A DNA stretch of 9,692 nt from Chryseobacterium gleum. Its GTDB lineage: Bacteria; Bacteroidota; Bacteroidia; Flavobacteriales_D; Crocinitomicaceae. The DNA is taken from positions 1-9,692 of the forward strand of contig CALPUT020000069.1 in the NCBI GenBank assembly GCA_943326825.2, in the 5' to 3' direction. Position numbers and translations under genes: made by a program. Below are positions 1 through 4,800 of this stretch, piece after piece. Each line of letters opens with the position of its first letter. Position 1 is the stretch's first letter. The notes below the pieces were generated by a model. The model worked only from the letters and a program-made list of their open reading frames with translations, searched no databases and was not told the DNA's origin.

Positions 1-1
1 C

Positions 2-97
2 AAAGAATCAATTGAAATTTACAATAATAAAAGACCGCATTTGAGTTTAAAATATAAAACTCCTAATTTTGTACATGAAAAAACCGTGAGATACTAA
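2..97 (+). CDS. IS3-family transposase (OrfB), C-terminal fragment
   Basis: Only the last 31 codons are in the window. The reading frame contains the segment IEIYNNKRPHLSLKYKTP, the typical tail of the DDE integrase core in IS3/IS150-type OrfB proteins: a Y-N-x-x-R-P-H-x-x-L motif followed by a T-P. The DDE residues themselves lie upstream of the window. The protein would act in the cytoplasm on the ends of its own element. The frame is open from the window edge to the TAA at 95-97. The fragment cannot show whether the complete transposase is intact, nor whether it depends on the frameshift between OrfA and OrfB that is usual in the family. Confidence 0.85.
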   Translation, partial: KESIEIYNNKRPHLSLKYKTPNFVHEKTVRY

Positions 98-120
98 TCC
101 CACGGTCTATTATTTTTTTT
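83..120 (+). terminator. Intrinsic terminator at the IS end, probably bidirectional
   Basis: Arms ACCGTG (83-88) and CACGGT (101-106) pair perfectly. Two further inner pairs form past an A/C mismatch. The run T8 (113-120) follows on the plus strand, so it fits as terminator of the transposase gene, whose stop codon lies in the loop. On the minus strand the hairpin is followed by U6 (from A78-A83), so it could also stop transcription of the lipoprotein gene coming from the right. Confidence 0.75.
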
Positions 121-152
121 AACCTGTCAACTTATTTTAGGACAAGTCATTA

Positions 153-464
153 TTAATATTCTGATTCGTAGTCAGGCTCATACTCTTGTTCATAATCCAT
201 ATTATCCTCACTATAATCTCCTTCTCCATATCCACGTCCCATATCGTAACCTGAATCTTGAGAAATTGATTCATCATGTGATTGCTCTTTATAGTTTTGG
301 CTTGGTGCAGAAAAAGATACTTTTTTGTTTTCAGCATCAGCTGAATTATTATCCTTCTTTTTAGCTGACTTTAATTCAGCCTTTATTTCTTCTAATCGAT
401 CTTTATTTTCACAAGAAGTAAATATAAAAATTGCTATACTCGCAATAAATAGTATTTTTTTCAT
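153..464 (-). CDS. Small lipoprotein with acidic, Tyr/Gly-rich tail
   Basis: The product has 103 residues when read from the ATG at 464. An upstream TTG at 503 would add 13 residues before the signal peptide, so I reject it. MKKILFIASIAIFIFTSC is a lipoprotein signal peptide with the lipid-bearing Cys at residue 18. It is followed by a charged, coiled-coil-like stretch (RLEEIKAELKSAKKK) and then a low-complexity tail in which Asp/Glu, Tyr and Gly dominate (DMGRGYGEGDYSED and on). The mature protein should be anchored in the inner or outer membrane. I do not recognise a family and no catalytic motif is visible. The stop codon lies only 4 bp from the IS end, so the original C-terminus may have been altered by the insertion. 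The gene is 76 bp downstream of the 394-residue membrane protein gene on the same strand. Confidence 0.75.
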   Translation of the reverse strand: MKKILFIASIAIFIFTSCENKDRLEEIKAELKSAKKKDNNSADAENKKVSFSAPSQNYKEQSHDESISQDSGYDMGRGYGEGDYSEDNMDYEQEYEPDYESEY

Positions 465-482
465 AATATTTAAATTTAAATT

Positions 483-519
483 ATTCAAATTGAATCTATA
501 CAATTTAATTATTGTATAG
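483..519. repeat. Two adjacent perfect inverted repeats between genes
   Basis: CTATACAAT (496-504) and ATTGTATAG (511-519) form a perfect 9-bp inverted repeat around TTAATT. Directly next to it, ATTCAA (483-488) and TTGAAT (490-495) form a second one with a 1-nt centre. They lie between the stop of the 394-residue protein gene and the start of the lipoprotein gene, both on the minus strand. No U-run follows, so a classic terminator is unlikely. An operator, a processing site or a weak transcript 3' end are all possible. Confidence 0.45.
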
Positions 520-540
520 CCGAAATGTAACGTGAATAGA

Positions 541-1725
541 TTAATTCTTTTTGTTATTTTGTCTGATTAGTTGAACTATCATAACACAAATACATGTAAA
601 GAAAAATCCAAAATACATTAAGTCCGTTGCTTTATTTCTATTTTCTTCACGAAGTATTTCTCTTGCTTTTTTCTCAAGATTAGCCGCTTCAATCTTAGTG
701 CTATATAAAGAGCTATATTTATTTAATTTTTCAATAATATCTTTCTCTTCAAATTTAATCGAAGGATCATTAAAGAATAATTTAACACATTCTATTTCTA
801 ATTCGTCAACAGATTCACCTTTTTCTTTATACTTTGAGAAATCTAAATTCATTACTGTTTTCATTACATCTAAAACGACAACTGTATCTTTAAATTTCTT
901 TTGATTTTTTAATCTTAAAACCAATGAATCTAGTAGTTCAAAGCGATCTGGTGTGATTTCTGCATTGGCTGCAGCTTCGTATAAGCTAAATAATTGTTCT
1001 TGTCTCTCAAAAGGTTTGTTTTCCTTAGTTAAACTGAATACCAATTTCGTTTTAGTAATACTATTATGTAATTTTTCAACTCCTTGAATTTCTTCAATTG
1101 TAAGGTTTTTACTGTTAGAGCAAATCGTTTTAAATTTATCGACTAATAATGTATCTCCACCTTTCTTGTCTGTCAATGAATAAAAATGTTCAATTTTTTC
1201 TATTGCTTTTATTTTAGAATCAAAATCTGTTGAGTCGATATCTAATCCAGCATAAACATCATCCAAGAATCTTTTCATTGAATACGTAATCACTTCTGTT
1301 TCGCTTGGATATGGAATTTGAGAATAATTTGAAATGTCTCCACCGAAGTATTCTATTACGGCTAGATTACCATAGTAACTACTGTAATCCGCCACTTTCT
1401 TTTTATATTCAGCTGGAGTTAATTTATGTTCTAATAATTTCCATTCAGCTTTTGGCAATTTTGCTTTTAGGCTGTTGTATTTAATATTATACTCTTCAAA
1501 CGTAGCTGCACTTTCAACCTCATCTGTTGCTGATAAATCATTGTTGATTTTTCCTGTTTTAAACTCTTTTGGAGTTATTGCAACATGTTCTCTTGAAGGA
1601 CTAGGAAAGTTAATGAAGTAATATACTGAACTTGATATTAACACAACAATCATTGAAAAAAGTACAATTTTCCATACTTTATCTTTTAATAATTGCTCTA
1701 ATATTTTTGTGAATTTTGTGATCAT
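541..1725 (-). CDS. Uncharacterised membrane protein with two terminal membrane anchors
   Basis: The product has 394 residues. Residues about 17-39 (KIVLFSMIVVLISSSVYYF and flanks) form one transmembrane segment. Residues about 369-387 form a second, followed by a basic tail (RQNNKKN). With Lys-rich sequence inside both ends, the expected topology is N-in/C-in with a large middle domain of about 325 residues in the periplasm. That domain is helical and charged. It has no Cys pairs or catalytic motifs I recognise, and a stretch near 330-362 looks like a coiled coil running into the second anchor. I cannot assign a family. The ATG at 1725 is the first in frame and puts the membrane segment at the normal distance from the N-terminus. 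It lies 135 bp downstream of the DUF2752 gene, so it may have its own promoter. Confidence 0.8.
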   Translation of the reverse strand: MITKFTKILEQLLKDKVWKIVLFSMIVVLISSSVYYFINFPSPSREHVAITPKEFKTGKINNDLSATDEVESAATFEEYNIKYNSLKAKLPKAEWKLLEHKLTPAEYKKKVADYSSYYGNLAVIEYFGGDISNYSQIPYPSETEVITYSMKRFLDDVYAGLDIDSTDFDSKIKAIEKIEHFYSLTDKKGGDTLLVDKFKTICSNSKNLTIEEIQGVEKLHNSITKTKLVFSLTKENKPFERQEQLFSLYEAAANAEITPDRFELLDSLVLRLKNQKKFKDTVVVLDVMKTVMNLDFSKYKEKGESVDELEIECVKLFFNDPSIKFEEKDIIEKLNKYSSLYSTKIEAANLEKKAREILREENRNKATDLMYFGFFFTCICVMIVQLIRQNNKKN

Positions 1726-1804
1726 AACTAATCTTTTTATTTTTTAAATAATGTTTTATAACATTGGTAATATTTACAAATCTTAATTTTTGTTCTATTA
1801 TTTT

Positions 1805-1860
1805 AATAACAGAAAAAAAGAATGATAAATATAATTGAGAATAAAGGTTGGTCTGTTATT
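1805..1860. repeat. Widely spaced inverted repeat in the 1726-1860 gap
   Basis: AATAACAGA (1805-1813) and TCTGTTATT (1852-1860) are exact reverse complements separated by 38 nt, lying directly after the DUF2752 stop codon. No U-run follows on the minus strand, so termination is doubtful. It may be a long-range stem in the leader of the next gene, or chance in AT-rich DNA. Confidence 0.25.
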
Positions 1861-2160
1861 TCAGTTTTTATGTTTTTTAAGATAATTATAAAAGTCATTT
1901 ATAATTAAATAAGAAATTAACGGTAAAACAATGAAGATTAAACGATTATATTGGTAAGCCATTTTGAAATTTAGATTAACTAATGCAACAAAAGCTCTAG
2001 TTAAACCACATCCGTAACATTCAGTTTTAAATATTTTTTTCCAAATACAAGGAATAAAAATATCAATAGATAATAAATTATATAATAGAATTGAAATAAA
2101 AATATACAAAATTAGCAATGAATAAAGCCAATTATTTAATATATATTTACATAATATCAT
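1861..2160 (-). CDS. DUF2752 family membrane protein
   Basis: The product has 99 residues. The segment ECYGCGLTRAFVALVNLNF followed by A-Y-Q-Y-N matches the DUF2752 signature: C-x-x-C-G-L-T-R-A, then a short helix and A-x-x-x-N. The conserved Cys pair and Arg lie at about residues 48-55. Hydrophobic segments at about 12-32 and 72-90 frame this motif, so the protein is a small inner-membrane protein. The biochemical role of DUF2752 is not known to me. Its start overlaps the stop of the upstream zinc-ribbon/TM2 gene by 4 nt (ATGA), which indicates translational coupling and suggests that the two products act together. Pairing of DUF2752 with TM2 proteins is, as far as I recall, common in Bacteroidota. 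Confidence 0.88.
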   Translation of the reverse strand: MILCKYILNNWLYSLLILYIFISILLYNLLSIDIFIPCIWKKIFKTECYGCGLTRAFVALVNLNFKMAYQYNRLIFIVLPLISYLIINDFYNYLKKHKN

Positions 2161-2486
2161 TTATATTTAATCCTATTTCCATTTGAGTCTTTATATGATC
2201 CAATAATGATTAAAATCAAATCTACTAAGTACCAAATACCGCAGCCACCAAAAGTTAGAAGTTGAATAACTCCAATTGCAATATGACCAGTGTAAAATCT
2301 GTGCACACCCCAAACACCTAAAAACCAACACATCAAGAGAGTTAAAAGCCATCTATTTTGACTTTCAGAATCTAAATTTATTGTTTCAACAAATGTTTGT
2401 CTAACACCACAACTAGGGCAGATTTCTGCCTTAATGTTTATTAATGCTCCACATTCTGTGCAATACTTTTGATTTTCACTTTTCAT
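2157..2486 (-). CDS. Zinc-ribbon plus TM2-domain membrane protein
   Basis: The product has 109 residues and two parts. Residues 9-27 form a zinc ribbon with C9-x2-C12 and C23-x2-C26, the usual CxECG...CPSCG pattern. From about residue 45 a TM2 domain follows: a first membrane helix, the turn GVHRFYTGHIAIG, and a second helix ending at G-S-Y-K-D. The turn matches the G-x-H/D-R-F-Y signature of TM2 proteins. The zinc ribbon should face the cytoplasm. No enzymatic role is known to me for this architecture. The gene is coupled to DUF2752 by a 4-nt overlap. A strong terminator lies just before its start codon, leaving only 3 nt between the U-run and the ATG, so its transcription is likely limited to read-through or controlled at that hairpin. 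Confidence 0.9.
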   Translation of the reverse strand: MKSENQKYCTECGALINIKAEICPSCGVRQTFVETINLDSESQNRWLLTLLMCWFLGVWGVHRFYTGHIAIGVIQLLTFGGCGIWYLVDLILIIIGSYKDSNGNRIKYK

Positions 2487-2489
2487 ATT

Positions 2490-2529
2490 AAAAAAAAGAG
2501 TAGTGTAAGAAAAATTTCTTACACTACTT
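2490..2529 (-). terminator. Strong intrinsic terminator before the zinc-ribbon/TM2 gene
   Basis: Arms of 14 bp, AGTAGTGTAAGAAA (2499-2512) and its exact complement (2515-2528), are followed on the minus strand by U8 (A2490-A2497). This is the cleanest terminator among the minus-strand protein-coding genes. It closes the lipoprotein/TM2 operon but ends only 3 nt before the next start codon. Confidence 0.88.
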
Positions 2530-2563
2530 AATTATTATATTATAATAATATACCTTTTAAATT

Positions 2564-2779
2564 TTAAAGTAAAGGTGAACCATCTTTCATTTTTAAACTT
2601 CCCATCAAAATACGGATGAAATCTACTAATGTTAATATTCCACAACATCCGAATGTTAAAAGTTTTAATACACCTATACCTGTGTGTCCCATCATGAATC
2701 TGTCAATTCCAAGATGTCCTAAGAAAAATGCTACCACTGCCATAGTGACTTTTTTTTGTGCTGGTTTTTTTGCTGCCAT
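2564..2779 (-). CDS. Short TM2-domain membrane protein
   Basis: The product has 71 residues. A basic N-terminus (AAKKPAQKK) precedes one membrane helix. Then comes the TM2 turn G-x-x-G-I-D-R-F-M-M-G-H-T-G-I-G, a second helix, and a short polar tail. The D-R-F motif between the two helices is the hallmark of TM2 proteins. It is a paralog of the TM2 part of the neighbouring 109-residue protein but lacks the zinc ribbon. It begins 23 nt after the stop of the upstream lipoprotein gene, so the two are probably one transcript that ends at the hairpin at 2490-2529. The function of bacterial TM2 proteins is not well defined, and nothing here narrows it down. Confidence 0.9.
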   Translation of the reverse strand: MAAKKPAQKKVTMAVVAFFLGHLGIDRFMMGHTGIGVLKLLTFGCCGILTLVDFIRILMGSLKMKDGSPLL

Positions 2780-2802
2780 TTTATTTTTTATTTATTGATT
2801 AT

Positions 2803-3093
2803 TTATTTACAATTCCCAACTTCTTTTAACAAAGCCTCATTAAATTTTTGCTGATCAGCTTCAGAAGTATATTTACCTTCCATTTCTTTCTGAAGAGCAA
2901 TTGCTTCTGCTGCTAAACTTTGGCTTTCAGCCATTGTTGACATGTCTCCAGATGCTGCTTTTTCCATTAATTTTTGAGCTTTACATTGAACTTCAGCTAC
3001 TTTTTTAGCATCGCTTTCAATTGAACCTCCACAACTTGTTAAAATCGATGTAGCTAATAAAATAGCTCCTACTAATGACAATCCTTTTTTCAT
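2803..3093 (-). CDS. Small helical lipoprotein
   Basis: The product has 96 residues. MKKGLSLVGAILLATSILTSC is a lipoprotein signal peptide with Cys21 in an L-T-S-C lipobox. The mature part is short, Ala/Glu/Lys-rich and helical: repeated A-K-K, Q-K-L-M-E-K-A and A-E-A-I-A-L-Q-K-E. One Cys lies at 37 and another next to the C-terminal Lys. Those two Cys could form a disulfide. I do not recognise a named family. It is the first gene of a two-gene operon with the short TM2 protein. A promoter-like region and the shared dyad element lie about 170-200 bp upstream, giving an unusually long, structured leader. Confidence 0.85.
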   Translation of the reverse strand: MKKGLSLVGAILLATSILTSCGGSIESDAKKVAEVQCKAQKLMEKAASGDMSTMAESQSLAAEAIALQKEMEGKYTSEADQQKFNEALLKEVGNCK

Positions 3094-3131
3094 ATTGAAT
3101 AGTTTTTTATTTTTTCCTACTCATATGGCTT

Positions 3132-3168
3132 TTCGGATAGCGCCCCGAACAAAATAAATTTGTTACGG
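3132..3168 (-). promoter_or_regulatory. Leader segment with mutually exclusive hairpins
   Basis: This is the only GC-rich patch in the 3094-3392 gap (TTTCGGATAGCGCCCCGAAC, 3131-3150). CCGAA at 3145-3149 can pair either with TTCGG at 3132-3136, or, extended to CCGAACAAA, with TTTGTT-A-CGG at 3159-3168, which bulges A3165. The two stems cannot form together. It sits in the probable leader of the lipoprotein/TM2 operon, about 40-75 nt before the start codon. I do not recognise a known riboswitch. The rest of the gap is plain AT-rich DNA apart from the promoter at 3262-3297. Confidence 0.35.
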
Positions 3169-3261
3169 AATAAAGAACATGAAAACTTTAATTTCTTAAA
3201 TTTTTTAGACTCTTTCAGCAATTAGCAAGTACTTTTAAACAATTTTCATTTATACTTGATA

Positions 3262-3297
3262 CAAAAATAAGGCTAATTTATGAAATAATAGTTCAGT
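3262..3297 (-). promoter_or_regulatory. Promoter-like region with shared dyad element, copy 1
   Basis: The near-palindrome TGAAATAATAGTTCA (3281-3295, plus strand) lies inside a 21-bp block (3277-3297) that recurs at 4177-4197 with one difference. On the minus strand it is followed, at the same offset as in copy 2, by TATTTTTG (3262-3269), a perfect match to the Bacteroidota -7 consensus TAnnTTTG. No TTG lies at the expected -33 position; the dyad covers that area. Transcription would start near 3255 and run into the lipoprotein/TM2 operon. Confidence 0.5.
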
Positions 3298-3392
3298 TTT
3301 CAAAAAATTGTTTAATTTTTTTATAATTAAATTATATAAAAGCTACCTTTTCATTAAAATAATATTGAATTTAATTAGTATTGATAAGTGTT

Positions 3393-3576
3393 TCACTTGA
3401 AATTTAAATTTTTATTTTTTATATATTTCAAACCTTGTGCTGCGTTTGCAATATCTACTGCAAAATGAACTGTTTTTGAACTTTATTCAGAAGCTTCAGA
3501 CATAATTGAAGTGAAATCACTTAATATTTCTGCATCAGTCGGGTTCTGTTTATATTTTTTTTGAGCTTTTATTCAT
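3393..3576 (-). pseudogene. Decayed small ORF at the end of the HTH operon
   Basis: A frame without a usable start codon encodes KQNPTDAEILSDFTSIMSEA and then SE, a TAA stop (3483-3485), and SSKTVHFAVDIANAAQGLKY plus a Lys/Asn-rich tail ending at 3393. An ATG at 3574-3576 overlapping the HTH stop enters this frame if one A is removed from the A8 tract (complement of T3555-T3562), giving an N-terminus MNKSSKKYKQNP. The original product would then be about 60 residues. The balanced, protein-like composition on both sides of the stop argues for a recently broken gene. I do not recognise the family. Its place directly behind two DNA-binding proteins suggests it was their co-transcribed partner. 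Confidence 0.5.
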
Positions 3577-3799
3577 TTTCATTCTGCCATGTTAAATTTA
3601 AACTCCCCTTTTCTGAGAAATAATAAGTCTTCCTTTTTCTGCAATATTTTACAGGTGCATGAAATTCTATTTTTATAACAGAAATGTATTTATAAACCAT
3701 TCGCTCTGATATATTCAATTTTGAAGCAAAATTTGAAGCATTTCCTGTTTGTTCTTCTTTAATTAAATCTATGGTGTTTTGAAGTAATTCAATTTTCAT
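3569..3799 (-). CDS. HTH-domain mini-regulator, paralog 2
   Basis: The product has 76 residues. The first 45 residues form a winged-helix/HTH_11-like unit. The helix-turn-helix is at about 21-43 (ASNFASKLNISERMVYKYIS), where S-E-R-M-V-Y starts the recognition helix. A-P-V-K-Y-x-R-K-R-K-T-Y-Y-F (48-61) then forms a basic beta wing. It lacks any effector domain, so it probably binds DNA as a dimer. It starts 40 nt after its paralog and is clearly related to it (T-G at 18-19, SERMV at 31-35, A-P at 48-49). Similar small HTH proteins are frequent in Bacteroidota and their targets are mostly unknown. The 3' end overlaps the possible start of the decayed ORF by 8 nt. Its likely operator is the dyad at 4181-4195. 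Confidence 0.82.
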   Translation of the reverse strand: MKIELLQNTIDLIKEEQTGNASNFASKLNISERMVYKYISVIKIEFHAPVKYCRKRKTYYFSEKGSLNLTWQNENE

Positions 3800-3839
3800 T
3801 TATAAATAGTTAGTGGTGTTCAATTATAAAGTTAATGAT

Positions 3840-4067
3840 CTAATTTTCTTTAATCCATTTCCAAATTAATTTACCTTCTGCAACAAAAACAAAAGATTGT
3901 TTCTCACGATTGTAATTAATTGGTGCATTTAATTGATTTTTTAGAATATTAACATAATGAAATACCATTCTCTCGGAAACACCAATTTTTTCAGCTGCAA
4001 CTTTAGCACTTCCTGTTCGTTCCTTTTCAATCAAATGAATGAAGTATTTTATTTTTTCAATGTTCAT
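3840..4067 (-). CDS. HTH-domain mini-regulator, paralog 1
   Basis: The product has 75 residues with the same layout as its downstream neighbour. Helix 1 is at 3-15. The helix-turn-helix is at 21-43 (AKVAAEKIGVSERMVFHYVN), and a wing A-P-I-N-Y-N-R-E-K-x-x-F-V-F spans 48-61. A C-terminal W-K-W motif follows. No ligand-binding domain is present. By eye a little over a third of residues are shared with paralog 2, so this is an old tandem duplication. It is the first gene of the HTH operon. Upstream, at 4162-4197, lies the shared dyad element with a promoter-like sequence, and beyond that the divergently transcribed ECF sigma gene. The arrangement suggests autoregulation, or control by the neighbouring sigma factor. 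Confidence 0.82.
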   Translation of the reverse strand: MNIEKIKYFIHLIEKERTGSAKVAAEKIGVSERMVFHYVNILKNQLNAPINYNREKQSFVFVAEGKLIWKWIKEN

Positions 4068-4161
4068 GAATAATGTTTAATGAATAGTCGATTAAAAAAA
4101 CAATTTGTCCCGATTAGAAATAAAAAAATCAATTTAGAAAATCATTGAATAATTAATTTTA

Positions 4162-4197
4162 CAAATTAAAGAGGTGTTTATGAAATGATAGTTCAGT
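4162..4197 (-). promoter_or_regulatory. Promoter-like region with shared dyad element, copy 2
   Basis: TGAAATGATAGTTCA (4181-4195, plus strand) is the second copy of the near-palindrome, within a 21-bp block (4177-4197) that is 20/21 identical to copy 1. On the minus strand it is followed at the same offset by TTAATTTG (4162-4169), one mismatch from TAnnTTTG. It would drive the HTH pair with a leader of about 90 nt. On the minus strand the block contains TGAAC, reminiscent of the GAAC core of many ECF-sigma -35 elements. It also lies 70 bp before the divergent sigma gene and could act on both. Confidence 0.5.
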
Positions 4198-4267
4198 ATG
4201 TTTTTTTTAAAAATATTAATTAATTAACTATATTTTAATAATTAGTTGACGTAATTTAGCTTCTTAT

Positions 4268-4795
4268 ATGAAAGTTCCGTGGGAAAATTTCTTGAATGGT
4301 AATAATTGTGCATTAGCTGATTTATATGATGAATTATTTCTGCCTCTTTTGTTTGTTTCTATCAAATACACAAAAGACAAAGATTTATCAAGAGACATTA
4401 TTTCAGATGTTTTCCTTTCACTAATTGAAACACCTGTTGAGTTAAGGTTAAAGAAATGGAAAGAAGTTAGAGAGATAAAAAGTTTTTTAATAATAATTGT
4501 AAGAAATAAATCGATTGATGCAATTAGAACGATTTTAAATCGAAATCAAATTGAAAAAGTGTTGACGATTCATCAATTAGAATATTGTGAACAAGAATTT
4601 TTACAAATAGATCACTTTGAAAAAACTATCTCATTACTTAACGAAAGTGAAAAAGAATTATTTGAACTCCATTTTGATGGATATTCAAATATTGAAATAA
4701 GTGAACAGTTGAATTATTCTGAAAAAACTGTTCGGAATAAACTTAGTATTTCTAGAAAAAAGCTAATTTATTTTTGGAAAAATTTAATACTTTGA
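4268..4795 (+). CDS. ECF-type RNA polymerase sigma factor
   Basis: The product has 175 residues, the normal size for an ECF sigma factor. The N-terminus W-E-N-F-L-N-G-x-x-x-A-L-A-D-L-Y is typical of Bacteroidota members. Region 2 spans about 18-90, with DLSRDIISDVFLSL (39-52) as region 2.2 and IKSFLIIIVRNKSIDAIR (70-87) as regions 2.3-2.4. Region 4 spans about 121-168, with L-x-E-S-E-K-E-L-F and the helix-turn-helix YSNIEISEQLNYSEKTVRNK. It should direct core RNA polymerase to a small set of promoters. The gene is followed after 5 nt by the membrane TPR protein, a normal place for a cognate anti-sigma factor, and lies opposite a TPR-CHAT gene. It is divergent from the HTH pair. Targets are unknown; the shared TGAAC-containing elements nearby are candidates. 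Confidence 0.92.
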   Translation: MKVPWENFLNGNNCALADLYDELFLPLLFVSIKYTKDKDLSRDIISDVFLSLIETPVELRLKKWKEVREIKSFLIIIVRNKSIDAIRTILNRNQIEKVLTIHQLEYCEQEFLQIDHFEKTISLLNESEKELFELHFDGYSNIEISEQLNYSEKTVRNKLSISRKKLIYFWKNLIL

Positions 4796-4800
4796 ATGTT

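Larger units (their letters stand above)
1..149 (+). mobile_element. Right end of an IS3-family insertion sequence (partial)
   Basis: The first 149 bases hold the 3' end of an IS3-type transposase gene, a terminator hairpin, and about 50 bp of terminal sequence ending in CA at 149. Read inward from the tip, the end begins TGACTTGTCCTAAAATAAG, with the TG...CA termini expected of IS3 elements. The distance from the transposase stop to the tip (52 bp) is normal for this family. The left end and both target-site duplications cannot be judged because the rest of the element lies outside the window. The exact outer boundary is inferred from the TG/CA rule and may be off by a few bases. Confidence 0.75.

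Noticed and set aside
137..519. Alternative frames over the acidic lipoprotein gene (minus frame 137-337, plus frame 325-519) and a TTG start at 503
   Set aside because: Their composition is that of complementary or shifted reading of the lipoprotein gene. The TTG start would put 13 polar residues before a proper lipoprotein signal peptide that has its own ATG at 464.
3277..4197. A 900-bp direct duplication as explanation for the paired motif
   Set aside because: Flanking sequence beyond the 21-bp block and the promoter-like element does not align clearly, so conserved regulatory sites explain the pair better. The exact 900-bp distance is probably chance.
4774..4800. Earlier TTG start for the membrane TPR protein inside the sigma gene
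   Set aside because: The ATG at 4801 lies 5 nt after the sigma stop, is the standard start type and loses no recognisable domain.
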